Part shown: in pieces, positions 8,646 to 17,146 of the stretch
How positions within the stretch are numbered: position 1 is the stretch's first letter
How the letters are laid out: every line of letters starts with the position of its first letter
Program-made: the position numbers and the translations under genes
From: Aeromonas lusitana
Lineage (GTDB): Bacteria; Pseudomonadota; Gammaproteobacteria; Enterobacterales; Aeromonadaceae
Direction of reading: 5' to 3'
Assembly: GCF_002812985.1 (NCBI RefSeq)
Contig: NZ_PGCP01000004.1
Location: forward strand, 186,001 to 250,000
Length of the DNA stretch: 64,000 nt
The notes under the pieces: generated by a model
Database searches by the model: none
What the model was told of the DNA's origin: nothing
Seen by the model: only the letters and a program-made list of their open reading frames with translations

Positions 8646-9359
8646 TTATTGCGGCTTGTTGTCGGCGGGCAAGGGCTGCCAGGTGAGGCGGGTCACCTGC
8701 GGGCCCTGCACCTCGCACTTGAGGCAGAGATCCTGCCACCCCTTCTCCTGGCGCAATGAGACCTCCCCTTCCAGGCCCTGCTCGCTCACCTTGATCTTCT
8801 TCGATTCCACCTGCACCTTGTCACCCTTGGCGAGCGCCATCAGCTTGCCGCTACACAGCCACTGGGTCAGCTCGGCCCCCTTCAGCTTGACGCCACCCTT
8901 GGCGGCCTTCTGCTCCGCCTGGCTCGGCACGAACAGCTGGCTCAGCTCGGCGGCCCTCTTGATGAGCCACTCCTGGCGCTGCTGCATGCTCATCTTGCTG
9001 ACGAACTCCGCTGGCTGCCCCTTCTCATCCAGCCACTGGGTCAGCTTGCCGCTGTCGTCGAAGGCGAACTGGGCCGCAGGTTCCTTCACCCCGAACAACT
9101 GGCCGCCCTTGAAGTAGTAGCGGCTCTCCCCCTCCAGCTTGCCCTGCTCGTTCATGATGGGCACGGCTATGATGACGGGCTTGCCGTCGATCCAGGCCTT
9201 GATGTCCACCCCGTCGTGGCTGAACAGCCGGGTATCGAGAGCACTCTCGGCCCCCTTCTCCATCAGGGTGAACTGCTCGGTCAGGGTAGCTGCCAGGGCA
9301 GGCAGGGAGCTGAGTCCCAGTCCCAAGCCGAGGCTCAGGGCGATCAGGGTATTGCGCAT
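8646..9359 (-). CDS. Secreted hypothetical protein
   Basis: 237 residues with a signal peptide at 1-23 (ending ALA). I do not recognise the family. The mature part has a segment resembling MORN-like or antitoxin-type repeats only weakly (EGESRYYFKGGQLFGVKE, then QFAFDDSGKLTQWL), suggesting beta hairpins, then a charged helical part and a C-terminal pair of cysteines (DLCLKC). AGGA lies seven bases before the ATG. It reads convergently with the lipase operon and is followed by that operon's terminator hairpin. A periplasmic or surface location is inferred from the signal peptide only. Confidence 0.75.
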   Translation of the reverse strand: MRNTLIALSLGLGLGLSSLPALAATLTEQFTLMEKGAESALDTRLFSHDGVDIKAWIDGKPVIIAVPIMNEQGKLEGESRYYFKGGQLFGVKEPAAQFAFDDSGKLTQWLDEKGQPAEFVSKMSMQQRQEWLIKRAAELSQLFVPSQAEQKAAKGGVKLKGAELTQWLCSGKLMALAKGDKVQVESKKIKVSEQGLEGEVSLRQEKGWQDLCLKCEVQGPQVTRLTWQPLPADNKPQ

Positions 9360-9391
9360 AAGTGTCCTGTGATGGGCCCGAAGGCCTTGGG

Positions 9392-9787
9392 TTAACGCTC
9401 TATCAACCAGACCCCGAGCCCCTCTCTGTGGCGCACGTCGAGCGGCCGGGACTGGCGGGTCTGGTAGTTGAAATGGATCAGGGTCGTCTCGGCGGTGACC
9501 GCCAGCTCCCCTCCTTGCCAGGCTTCCTGCCAGAGGGTGAAGGAGCTGGAGCCGATGCGGCTCACCCCTGTCTTGATGGTCACCGGCTGGCCATAGAACA
9601 GCTCCCGTTTGAACTGCACCCCATAGCCCGCGATGATCAGATGCCAGTCATGCACATCCAGCTCGGGGGAGAAGAGGCGGAACAGGGGATCCCGGGCCGA
9701 CTCGAACCAGACCGCCGGCACAGTGTTGTTGATGTGGCCGAGGGCATCTGTCTCTTGAAAACGGGGTTGGATCTGCATTTCCAGCAT
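9392..9787 (-). CDS. Acyl-CoA thioesterase, 4HBT hotdog fold
   Basis: 131 residues from ATG 9787, which has AAGGAG ten bases upstream. The frame is open 11 codons further, but no site supports a longer form. The hotdog motif is clear: RFQETDALGHINNTVPAVWFE places the catalytic Asp in TDALGHINN, as in FadM/YbgC-type thioesterases that hydrolyse acyl-CoA in the cytoplasm. Substrate length cannot be read from the sequence. It stands between a secreted unknown and sgrR, with no visible functional link to either. Confidence 0.87.
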   Translation of the reverse strand: MLEMQIQPRFQETDALGHINNTVPAVWFESARDPLFRLFSPELDVHDWHLIIAGYGVQFKRELFYGQPVTIKTGVSRIGSSSFTLWQEAWQGGELAVTAETTLIHFNYQTRQSRPLDVRHREGLGVWLIER

Positions 9788-9877
9788 GACTATTCGACTC
9801 CTTGTCGTGGGACCGCGCACAGGCTAGCGCGCCCGCCGTCACGACTCAAGCGTCCCGGTGTGCGGGTGAGAGCGGCC

Positions 9878-11578
9878 TCAGATTTCCGCCGGCATCTCCC
9901 TGTGTACGGGTTTTAACCAGGCGCTGCGAAAATCGAACCAGCCGAGGGCCGTCATGCGCACACCGTGTACGCCGACCCGGCTCTCCAGCTCCAGCCAGTG
10001 GTGAAACAGGGGCACGAAGCGGCCCTGTCGTTGCACCTCCGCCAGCAAGGCCCGCGGTCCCGGCTCGGCGCCGCTGGCACGCCACTGCGTCAAGCCCTGC
10101 CACAGGCCGGGCTGACGGCCCCACACCCGCTGCAACAAGGGGGTCCCCAGCAGCCAGGCGTAAGGAGCGAAGGCCTGCTCGTGTTCCAGGTTCAGGGTGC
10201 CAAGCCAGAGATCCACGTCCTCATCCGCCCCGCTCACCCAGCGGCTGTAATCCAGGGTGCGCACCTCCAGCGCGATTCCTTGCTCCCCGAGCAGGCTGGC
10301 CATGGCACCGGCACACTCGTTGAACTCCAGATGCTGGTTGAAACAGGCGAGCACCAGCCGGGTCGGCAGCTGCTGCGGGCTCGGCAGCGGGGCGGCCTGG
10401 GCCTCTCGCCAGTGGGGCAGGAGGCCGAGGGCGCTGGTCCAGCCGCGCTGCAACTCGGGGGCGACCCGCGCCATCAGGGCGATGGGGTTGAGCAGGTTGG
10501 CCAGCCACTGGCGCAGGGCCGGATCCTGCAGGGCGGGGGATCTGTCGTCCTGCAGCAGGAAGTAGCAGCCGGACTCGAGCTCGGATTCGCCGCGCATGGT
10601 GCCGAGCTCAGGGCTGTCGCTGCCCAGTTGCAGGTGGCTCTCCAGCCGCTCAGCCAGCTCGGGCAGCATCCAGATGTCGATCTCGTCGAGCAGGGCGCGC
10701 AGGCCGAAGTAGTCGTCAAAGGCGCTGAGGCACAGGTGCAGGGGATCATTGGTGGTCACCCGGTAGGGGCCCGTGCCCACTGGTTGCAGGGCAAAGCCCG
10801 GATCCTCCTTGAGCTCCCTCGGCAGCACGGCCGCCACGGGTTCGGCCAGCAGGTGGGGCAGCCAGGGATCCGGGCTGTCCAGATGCAGGTCCAGGGTGCG
10901 CGGCCAGGGGGTTTCCAACCGGGCGAGGTGGGCGAACAGGGGGCGATCGCGCAGGGCCAGCAGGCTCTCCATCACATCCTCCACCACCAGCTCGCGGCCA
11001 TGGTGAAACCGCACCGCAGGGCGCAGATAGAAGCGCCAGTGACAGGGGCCGAGACACTCCCAGTGATGGGCCAGATCCCCCTCGATTTCCCCATTTTCCT
11101 CATTTCGCCGGGTCAGGCCGTTGAAGATCTGGCGGCTCAGGTGCACCTCGGAGCGGCGCAGGGGATCCGTGGGTAGCAAGCGGGGCAGCGGCCGATAGTA
11201 GGGCACCCGCAGGATCTGGCGCCCCTCCCGGGTGGCCTGGCCGAGCTGCTCGATGAGCAGCGGGGTGAGCAGATCCAGCCTGTCTTCCGCCAGTCGCACC
11301 GCCTGGGTCAGCAGCCCCTGTTGCAGCAGCGCCCGCAGCCGGCGCCGGGTCAGGTTCTCCTGATTGTCGAGCAGGGTCAGCCGGGAGCGACGCCCCCGTC
11401 CCGCCTCGGCCGACCAGCTGAGCCAGCCCTGTTCCTGCATGCGCTTGAGCAAGAGGCGGGCGTTGCGCGGGGTGCAGCACAGCAGATCCGCCACCTCGGC
11501 GAGGCTGAGCTCCCGCTCATCGGCCCCGAGCTGCTGGGCGAGTCGTTGAAATTGCTGGTAGAGGCGGCTGCTGGGCAT
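9878..11578 (-). CDS. sgrR: SgrR-family transcriptional regulator with solute-binding domain
   Basis: 566 residues: an N-terminal winged-helix domain (about 5-115, with LSLAEVADLLCCTPRNARLL as recognition region) fused to a periplasmic-type oligopeptide-binding (SBP_bac_5) domain (about 160-540) that here works in the cytoplasm as a ligand sensor. E. coli SgrR senses glucose-phosphate stress and activates the divergent sgrS/sgrT gene. The divergent region here carries a 58-codon gene with an SgrT-like end, supporting the assignment over other SBP-fused regulators. E. coli SgrR has 551 residues. The intergenic space of about 100 bases must hold both promoters. Confidence 0.87.
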   Translation of the reverse strand: MPSSRLYQQFQRLAQQLGADERELSLAEVADLLCCTPRNARLLLKRMQEQGWLSWSAEAGRGRRSRLTLLDNQENLTRRRLRALLQQGLLTQAVRLAEDRLDLLTPLLIEQLGQATREGRQILRVPYYRPLPRLLPTDPLRRSEVHLSRQIFNGLTRRNEENGEIEGDLAHHWECLGPCHWRFYLRPAVRFHHGRELVVEDVMESLLALRDRPLFAHLARLETPWPRTLDLHLDSPDPWLPHLLAEPVAAVLPRELKEDPGFALQPVGTGPYRVTTNDPLHLCLSAFDDYFGLRALLDEIDIWMLPELAERLESHLQLGSDSPELGTMRGESELESGCYFLLQDDRSPALQDPALRQWLANLLNPIALMARVAPELQRGWTSALGLLPHWREAQAAPLPSPQQLPTRLVLACFNQHLEFNECAGAMASLLGEQGIALEVRTLDYSRWVSGADEDVDLWLGTLNLEHEQAFAPYAWLLGTPLLQRVWGRQPGLWQGLTQWRASGAEPGPRALLAEVQRQGRFVPLFHHWLELESRVGVHGVRMTALGWFDFRSAWLKPVHREMPAEI

Positions 11579-11679
11579 AAAAGAGGTAATCCTTGGCAGT
11601 GAAGTCGTCAGTTTTTACTTCCTCATTTTAGCTCAATACTGATGCCGAACAATGAGCACAACCTCACAGGAGCACCATC

Positions 11680-11856
11680 ATGAGCCAGCCATCCTCCCCC
11701 AAACCGAACCGGATCCAGCAAACCCTGCGCCGCTACTTCCAGCGGATCCTGCCCCGCTCGCTGCCGCTGATCGAGGATCCCATGAGCCAGCTCAACCGCC
11801 TGATGCAGTGGGACATGACCCAGATCGATGACAGGGAGTATCGCCGCCGTTTCTAA
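11680..11856 (+). CDS. sgrT: Small protein resembling SgrT, divergent from sgrR
   Basis: 58 codons from ATG 11680 with AGGAG seven bases upstream. The protein is basic at the N-terminus and contains RRYFQRILP and then SQLNRLMQWDM. E. coli SgrT (43 residues, encoded inside the SgrS RNA and made under glucose-phosphate stress to block the glucose transporter PtsG) has, as I recall, QHYF near the start and EGLMQWDD near the end. The shared Y-F and LMQWD spacing, the small size and the divergent position beside sgrR make homology likely. I see no RNA terminator with a U-tail before metY and no clear SgrS-like pairing block, so whether the transcript also acts as a small RNA is open. Confidence 0.7.
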   Translation: MSQPSSPKPNRIQQTLRRYFQRILPRSLPLIEDPMSQLNRLMQWDMTQIDDREYRRRF

Positions 11857-12009
11857 GCCATCACTCAGACAGCTGGCTCGTCAGGGTGCAAGGGGCGGGC
11901 CGGGAGCGGCGCAGAAACCTGATCCGGATCAGCGACGAGCCCCATCCTCCGTGGATGAAATAGCTTTGCCGGATCCGCCTGTTTACATCCGGGCGGAGCC
12001 TGCTAGATT

Positions 12010-12025
12010 GGACGTCTATCCATCT
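12010..12025 (+). promoter_or_regulatory. MetJ operator (two met boxes) upstream of metY
   Basis: Two tandem octamers, GGACGTCT (7 of 8 to AGACGTCT) and ATCCATCT (5 of 8), stand 41 bases before the metY start. MetJ with S-adenosylmethionine would repress metY when methionine is abundant. Confidence 0.65.
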
Positions 12026-12065
12026 AAAAAAACGGCAACGAGCAACATCCAACAAGGAGTGTGTG

Positions 12066-13334
12066 ATGAAAGATGCGACCCTGGCCCTGCACCACGGCTT
12101 TTCCAGCGACCCCACCACCAAGGCGGTGGCCGTGCCCATCTACCAGACGGTGGCCTACGAGTTCGACAGCGCCCAGCACGGGGCGGACTTGTTCAACCTG
12201 GCGGTGCCGGGCAACATCTACACCCGCATCATGAACCCCACCAACGACGTGCTGGAGCAGCGCCTCGCCGCCCTGGAAGGGGGCATAGCCGGACTGGTGG
12301 TGTCGGCGGGCTCCGCCGCCATCACCTACGCCATCCAGGCGCTGACCGCCGCCGGCGACAACATCGTCTCGACCCCCCAACTCTACGGCGGCACCTATAC
12401 ATTGTTCGCCCACATGCTGCCGAGCTTCGGGGTCGAGGTGCGCTTCGCCAGGGATGACAGCGCCGAGGCCATCGCCGCCCTCATCGACGACAAGACCAAG
12501 GCGGTCTACTGCGAGAGCATCGGCAACCCGGCGGGCAACATTGTCGATCTGGCCGCCTTCGCCAGAGTGGCACACGCCCGTGGCGTGCCCCTCATCGTCG
12601 ACAACACGGTCGCCACCCCTGTGCTGTGCAAACCCATAGAGCACGGCGCCGACATAGTGGTGCACAGCCTGACCAAGTACGTGGGGGGCCACGGCAACTC
12701 GCTGGGGGGCGTCATCGTCGACTCGGGCAAGTTCCCCTGGGCGGATCACGCCGAGCGCTTCCCTCAGCTCACCCGGCCAGAGCCCTCCTACCATGGGGTG
12801 GTCTACACGGAAGCCTTTGGTCCGGCGGCCTTTATCGGCCGGGTACGCACGGTGCCGCTACGCAATACAGGCGCGGCGCTTGCTCCCATGAACGCCTTCT
12901 TCCTGCTGCAGGGGCTGGAGACCCTGAGCCTGCGCATGGAGCGCCACGTGGATAACGCCCTGCGGGTCGCCCATCACCTTAAAGCTCACCCCAAGGTGGA
13001 ATGGGTCAGCTACGCCGGCCTGCCCGATCACCCCCACTACCCGCTGGCGGAGCAGTACATGGGCGGCCGCCCCTCGGCCATCCTCTCGTTTGGCTTGAAG
13101 GAAGGGTACGAGGCCGGGGTGCGCTTCTACGACGCCCTCAAGATCTTCAAGCGGCTGGTCAACATAGGGGATGCCAAGTCCCTGGCCTGCCACCCGGCCT
13201 CCACTACCCACCGCCAGCTCGGTGAGGCGGAGCAAGCCAAGGCCGGGGTCAAACCCGAGATGATCCGGCTGTCGGTGGGAATCGAAGCCATCGAGGATAT
13301 CCTGGCGGATCTGGATCAGGCGCTGGAGGCGTGA
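12066..13334 (+). CDS. metY: O-acetylhomoserine aminocarboxypropyltransferase (sulfhydrylase)
   Basis: 422-residue PLP enzyme of the Cys/Met metabolism family, about the length of MetY and longer than MetB or MetC (about 390). It makes homocysteine from acetylated homoserine and sulfide. The PLP lysine is K204 in HSLTKYVGGHG; the cofactor segment STPQLYGGTYTLF and the acid-containing PLIVDNTVATP are present. Start ATG 12066 has AAGGAG six bases upstream. A MetJ operator precedes it. The genome also has metA in this window, which makes O-succinylhomoserine in enterics, so the true acyl donor of this enzyme cannot be settled from the sequence. Confidence 0.9.
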   Translation: MKDATLALHHGFSSDPTTKAVAVPIYQTVAYEFDSAQHGADLFNLAVPGNIYTRIMNPTNDVLEQRLAALEGGIAGLVVSAGSAAITYAIQALTAAGDNIVSTPQLYGGTYTLFAHMLPSFGVEVRFARDDSAEAIAALIDDKTKAVYCESIGNPAGNIVDLAAFARVAHARGVPLIVDNTVATPVLCKPIEHGADIVVHSLTKYVGGHGNSLGGVIVDSGKFPWADHAERFPQLTRPEPSYHGVVYTEAFGPAAFIGRVRTVPLRNTGAALAPMNAFFLLQGLETLSLRMERHVDNALRVAHHLKAHPKVEWVSYAGLPDHPHYPLAEQYMGGRPSAILSFGLKEGYEAGVRFYDALKIFKRLVNIGDAKSLACHPASTTHRQLGEAEQAKAGVKPEMIRLSVGIEAIEDILADLDQALEA

Positions 13335-13348
13335 GTCAGGCGTTGAGC

Positions 13349-13376
13349 GAGCGGGCATCAAGCCCGCTCTTTTTTT
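13349..13376 (+). terminator. Terminator after metY
   Basis: Stem GAGCGGGC/GCCCGCTC, loop ATCAA, then seven T. Confidence 0.9.
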
Positions 13377-13443
13377 CCGGGTCTGTGAACCCCTGGTCGC
13401 GCCGGCGCGTATCATCGCCTCCTGCCATCGAATCGAGGTCCCC

Positions 13444-14070
13444 ATGATAGTTCTGCACCACCTGAACAAGTCCCGTTCCCAACGCATCATCTGGCTGCTC
13501 GAAGAGCTGGGGCTGCTTTACGAGATCAAGGCCTACCAGCGCGACGCCACGACTTTTCTGGCGCCCCCCGAGCTCAAGGCCATCCATCCCCTCGGCAAGT
13601 CCCCTGTCATCGAATACGAGGGGCGTGTGCTGGCCGAATCCGGCGCCATCACCGAATACCTGATCGCCCGCCACGGCGCCGAGCGGCTGGCCCCGGCCCA
13701 GGACTCCCCTGACTATGCCGAGTACCTGCAGTGGCTGCACTTCGCCGAAAGCTCCGGCATCCTGCCGCTGCTGCTGGACATGTTTGTGCGCAAGGACGGC
13801 AGCCAGATGCGCTTCCTGCCGGGCTATGCCAAGGCGGAGTGCGCCAAGGTGCTGGGCTATCTGAATGCTGTCTTGAGCACTCGCCACTATCTGGTGGGAG
13901 GGCGTCTCTCCGGCGCCGACATCATGAACTCCTTCCTGGTGGATCTGCTGGCCCAGAGCGATCAGCTGGCCCAGTTCCCGCACCTGCTGGCCTACTGGCA
14001 GCGGCTCAACACCCATCCAGCCAGGCAGAAGGCGGCCGCACGGGAGCATGAGCTGGATCGGGGCGCCTGA
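13444..14070 (+). CDS. Glutathione S-transferase family protein
   Basis: 208 residues with an N-terminal thioredoxin-like domain (1-78) and an all-helical C-terminal domain. The glutathione-site cis-proline segment LGKSPVIEYEG and the ESGAITEYL motif are typical. The N-terminal start HHLNKSRSQRIIWLLEELG has Ser in the activating position seen in bacterial GSTs. It is expected to act in the cytoplasm on electrophiles or peroxides; substrate unknown. GAGGT lies seven bases before the ATG. Single gene between terminators. Confidence 0.9.
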   Translation: MIVLHHLNKSRSQRIIWLLEELGLLYEIKAYQRDATTFLAPPELKAIHPLGKSPVIEYEGRVLAESGAITEYLIARHGAERLAPAQDSPDYAEYLQWLHFAESSGILPLLLDMFVRKDGSQMRFLPGYAKAECAKVLGYLNAVLSTRHYLVGGRLSGADIMNSFLVDLLAQSDQLAQFPHLLAYWQRLNTHPARQKAAAREHELDRGA

Positions 14071-14096
14071 TCGGCTGCCCCGAGCCTTCCTCCTGG

Positions 14097-14132
14097 AATA
14101 GAAAACGCCCCGAACTCGGGGCGTTTTCTATT
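14097..14132. terminator. Bidirectional terminator after GST gene
   Basis: Seventeen-base-pair stem AATAGAAAACGCCCCGA with its complement, two-base loop, A and T tracts inside the stem ends. Confidence 0.85.
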
Positions 14133-14189
14133 GGGCAGGAGCGATAGATCCGGTAGCGGATCTCGGGATCTTTGCTCGGATCCCGCGAC

Positions 14190-15341
14190 CTAACAGGCGT
14201 GGGAGAGGATCCTCGCGACTTTATCTGGATCGATATCCTGGTGCTCCCCGAGCGCGGTCAGGCCGAAGCGCTTGAGGTTGGAGCAGATCGCCGGGATGCA
14301 GCGCGCATCCAGCCCATAGTCGGCGAGCCGGGTGCCCACCCCCATCTGCTGGAAGAACTGCTCGGTGCGGATAATAGCCTCCTCGATGCGCAGCGCCTTG
14401 TCCTCCCGGCTGGAGTGCCAGACCCGCTCGGCGAACTGGGCCAGCTTCTCCTGCTTCTGGGAGGCCTGCTCGCGCAGCAGAGAGGGCAGCACCACCGCCA
14501 GGCTCTGGGCATGATCCAGCCCGTGCAAGGCGGTGAGTTGATGACCGATGGCGTGGGTGGACCAGTCCTGGGGCACACCGCGGCCGATGAGGCCGTTCAG
14601 CGCCAGGCTGGCGGCCCACATCAGGTTCGCCCGCACCTGGTAGTTGGTGGGATCCACCAGCGCCCTTGGGCCGTTGTCCACCAGCACCTGCAGCAGGCCT
14701 TCCGCCAGCCGATCCTGTACCTCGCCGCCCACCGGGAAGGTGAGGTACTGCTCGGTGATGTGGACGAAGGCATCCACCACGCCGTTGCCAATCTGGCGCA
14801 CCGGCAGGCTGTAGGTGGTGGTGGGATCCAGCACGGCGAACTGCGGCAGCACTTTCGGGCTCATGAAGGAGAGCTTGGCGTCCCCCCGGCTCACCACGGC
14901 GGCGGGATTGCTCTCCGAGCCCGTGGCAGGCAGGGTCAGCACGCAGCCAAGGGGCAGCGCCGCCTCTACCGGCGTCTTGTGCAGCAGCAGGTCCCAGGGA
15001 TCCTCCCCCTCGAAGCGGGCGGCGGCGGCCACGAACTTGGTGCCATCCACCACAGAGCCGCCACCGACCGCCAGCAGGAAGTCGATGCCCTCGCGCTTCA
15101 CCAGGGCCACCGCCTCCATCAGCTGATCGTATTGGGGATTGGCGCCGATACCGGAGAACTCCTGCCAGTCCATCCCAACCAGGGCATCGCACAGCTGCTG
15201 ATAAACCCCGTTCTGCTTGATGCTACCGCCCCCATAGAGCACCAGCAGGCGACTGCCTGCCGGAATGAGCTCGGGCAGGCTGGCTATCTGACCCTCCCCG
15301 AAACAGACACGGGTCGGATTGGCATATTGGAAGTTGTACAC
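14190..15341 (-). CDS. yqhD: Iron-containing alcohol dehydrogenase, YqhD type (NADPH-dependent aldehyde reductase)
   Basis: 383 residues if started at GTG 15341, which follows GAGG by eight bases and aligns with the start of E. coli YqhD (387 residues); an ATG at 15365 lies upstream but has no ribosome-binding site. YqhD reduces short aldehydes with NADPH using a metal ion. Visible features: YGGGSIKQNGVY and LLAVGGGSVVDGTKF for nucleotide binding, and the His-rich metal site HAIGHQLTALHGLDHAQS. It is monocistronic and shares a terminator with the convergent GST gene. Confidence 0.88.
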   Translation of the reverse strand: MYNFQYANPTRVCFGEGQIASLPELIPAGSRLLVLYGGGSIKQNGVYQQLCDALVGMDWQEFSGIGANPQYDQLMEAVALVKREGIDFLLAVGGGSVVDGTKFVAAAARFEGEDPWDLLLHKTPVEAALPLGCVLTLPATGSESNPAAVVSRGDAKLSFMSPKVLPQFAVLDPTTTYSLPVRQIGNGVVDAFVHITEQYLTFPVGGEVQDRLAEGLLQVLVDNGPRALVDPTNYQVRANLMWAASLALNGLIGRGVPQDWSTHAIGHQLTALHGLDHAQSLAVVLPSLLREQASQKQEKLAQFAERVWHSSREDKALRIEEAIIRTEQFFQQMGVGTRLADYGLDARCIPAICSNLKRFGLTALGEHQDIDPDKVARILSHAC

Positions 15342-15586
15342 GGCAAGGCCCTCGGTTGAATGCATGCAGGGGGATTGTGCGCCCAGGCTCGCATCAGGTC
15401 AAAAAACGGCGCCATTCGGCCAGCGTGGTGATGGCTCGCCATCTGGTATAAGGTACTCAGGTGCGACTTTGCCATGGTGTCGTCGGGAAAGAGGATCTTC
15501 CCTTCCCCATCGTCATGCTGCCACCGCCGTTTCGCCATCAGGGCGCCTCTCGCGAGGTCCCGTTTCCCAACCATAGGGTCTCAATC

Positions 15587-16171
15587 ATGAAACTGAAACA
15601 CGCTTGGATCGCTGGTTTGCTCACCCTCTCCTCCGCCCCCCTGGTGCACGCCGCCGTGGTCGCCACCAATGTGGCCGTCACCCCGGGCGAAGCCAGTCTG
15701 GCAGAAGAGGTCACCGCCAAGGCGACCGTCACCGCCATCGATGTGGCGACCCGCAAGGTCAGCCTGAAGAATGCCGAAGGCGAGACCTTCGATCTGGTCG
15801 CCGGGGAAGAGGTCACCAATCTGCAGAACATCAAGGTGGGTGACGTGGTGGCGCTGCGCTACCTGCAGTTGCTGGATCTGGAGCTGCTCAAGGGCACCGC
15901 CGGGGTGCGCAAACGCCTGGTGGAGGTAGAGGGCAGCAAGGCCGCCGCGGGAGACAAGCCGGGGGCCGGGGCCGGCATGCAGGTGACCATCTATGCGGAT
16001 GTCATCGAGGTCGATAAGGCGACCCAGACCATCAAGGTCAAGGGCGTGGACAAGACCCTCACCGTCAAGGTGAATGACCCGGCCCAGTTTGCCCTGATCG
16101 CCAAGGGGGATCAGATCAAGGCGGTCCAGACCACGGCCATCGGCATCGGAATTGAGCCGGAGAAAAAATAA
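15587..16171 (+). CDS. Secreted hypothetical protein
   Basis: 194 residues from ATG 15587; the frame is open further upstream but a signal peptide (1-22, ending VHA) begins here. I do not recognise a named family. The mature chain looks like two similar beta-rich units: a segment ATVTAIDVATRKVSLKNAEG followed by LVAGEEV, and later YADVIEVDKATQTIKVKGVD, each of the form x-V-x-x-I-D-x-x-T-x-x-(V/I)-x-(L/V)-K. This suggests an OB-like or SH3-like repeat fold in the periplasm. Ends with a Lys-rich tail and is followed by a hairpin terminator. Confidence 0.78.
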   Translation: MKLKHAWIAGLLTLSSAPLVHAAVVATNVAVTPGEASLAEEVTAKATVTAIDVATRKVSLKNAEGETFDLVAGEEVTNLQNIKVGDVVALRYLQLLDLELLKGTAGVRKRLVEVEGSKAAAGDKPGAGAGMQVTIYADVIEVDKATQTIKVKGVDKTLTVKVNDPAQFALIAKGDQIKAVQTTAIGIGIEPEKK

Positions 16172-16192
16172 GGCGCAGGCGGTTCAACCAAG

Positions 16193-16220
16193 AGAGGGAG
16201 GGGATTACCCTCCCTCTTTC
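16193..16220 (+). terminator. Probable terminator
   Basis: Ten-base-pair stem AGAGGGAGGG/CCCTCCCTCT, loop GATTA, short T tract (TTTC). Confidence 0.6.
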
Positions 16221-16293
16221 GTCATATCACCTGGTTCAGACGGGCAATCTCTTGCCTCCATGGCACGCCAGATTGCCGTTTGGGTCACAACTT

Positions 16294-16728
16294 CTAGGCA
16301 GTCGTCACTTCCGATTTCTTGCCGGTGAGTTTATCCATGGCGGCCTTGAGCATGGCGTCACGCTGCTCGGTCAGCGCCTTGGTCTGGGTCTCCCGCTCCT
16401 CGCTCGACAGCTGCTTGTCGTCGGCCACCTTCTTGAGCTGGCTCTCGAGATCGTCAAATTTCTTGCGATCGAAGCCCAGCGCCTTGTCCACCAGCTGCTG
16501 CACCAGCGCATTATTGGCGCCGCCACCCTGGCTCGCGCTCTTGCCGCTTTTTGCCAGATGTTCATAGGTCAGCACCTGTTGCGCCTTGCCGGTCATCACC
16601 TGACTGGAGAGGCTGACCTGCTGATCCCAGCCGCTGCTCTGCTGGCTTTCACCGGCGCCGAGGGTGGCCAGGGCGCGCTGCTGTGACGCACTCTGGGCGA
16701 GTTGCTGACCATAGGGTTTGATATCCAT
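16294..16728 (-). CDS. Hypothetical protein, Gln/Lys-rich and helical
   Basis: 144 residues from ATG 16728, preceded by GGAG at five bases. The frame extends upstream to 16902 but without a supporting site. No signal peptide and no family that I recognise. The N-terminal half is rich in Gln, Ser and Ala (QQLAQSASQQRALATLG), the C-terminal half is a charged helical region likely to form a coiled coil (FDDLESQLKKVADDKQLSSEE). It is divergent from the dipeptidase gene across a 418-base gap. Confidence 0.65.
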   Translation of the reverse strand: MDIKPYGQQLAQSASQQRALATLGAGESQQSSGWDQQVSLSSQVMTGKAQQVLTYEHLAKSGKSASQGGGANNALVQQLVDKALGFDRKKFDDLESQLKKVADDKQLSSEERETQTKALTEQRDAMLKAAMDKLTGKKSEVTTA

Positions 16729-17146
16729 GAGGGCTCCAAGCTGTCTGCCGGTCTCGCCGGCCTCCGGGGAGGCTTCCCCGTCATGGCCATAGACCAGCAA
16801 GGAGCAGGCCAACTTGTTCGAGTCCCCGCCATCTGCCGTTTTCACTCTTGATGAGCTGCTGTTTACACTGCCTTTTCCTGCCAGCACCACAGATGTCACC
16901 ACTCCCTCCCAGTTTTACCGAAGGAAGTGCAAGAATGAACCGCAGATCACAAAACAAACAACCACAGAGGCATACCATGCCAGCGCACAATACGGTCAGG
17001 ACGCGGTATTGTGGATGAAGTGTTTGCAATATCAATAAGATGCAGACCAATCTACCGGCATCCCCAGGTTGCCGCCCAAGGCCTGCGGCAAGCCCCATCT
17101 CACCACCCAGCCTGACTCACACTCACTATCAGCTTCGGGCACCCCA
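16729..17146. other. Long intergenic region with divergent promoters
   Basis: 418 bases between two divergent genes. It is less GC-rich than the surroundings, especially 16900-17040. I see no convincing gene, operator or repeat in it. The dipeptidase gene has only a weak ribosome-binding site at its start. Confidence 0.5.

Noticed and set aside
11857-12009. An SgrS-like regulatory RNA downstream of the sgrT-like gene
   Set aside because: No U-tailed terminator and no block resembling the known ptsG-pairing region could be recognised.
13321-13356. Ghost tail of metY
   Set aside because: A partial repeat of CAGGCG after the stop is too short and falls within the terminator.
14131-14190. Possible ghost tail of the YqhD-type dehydrogenase gene
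   Set aside because: An alignment of GATCCCGAG... with the gene end gives only about 16 of 39 identical bases and no shared stop; not above chance.
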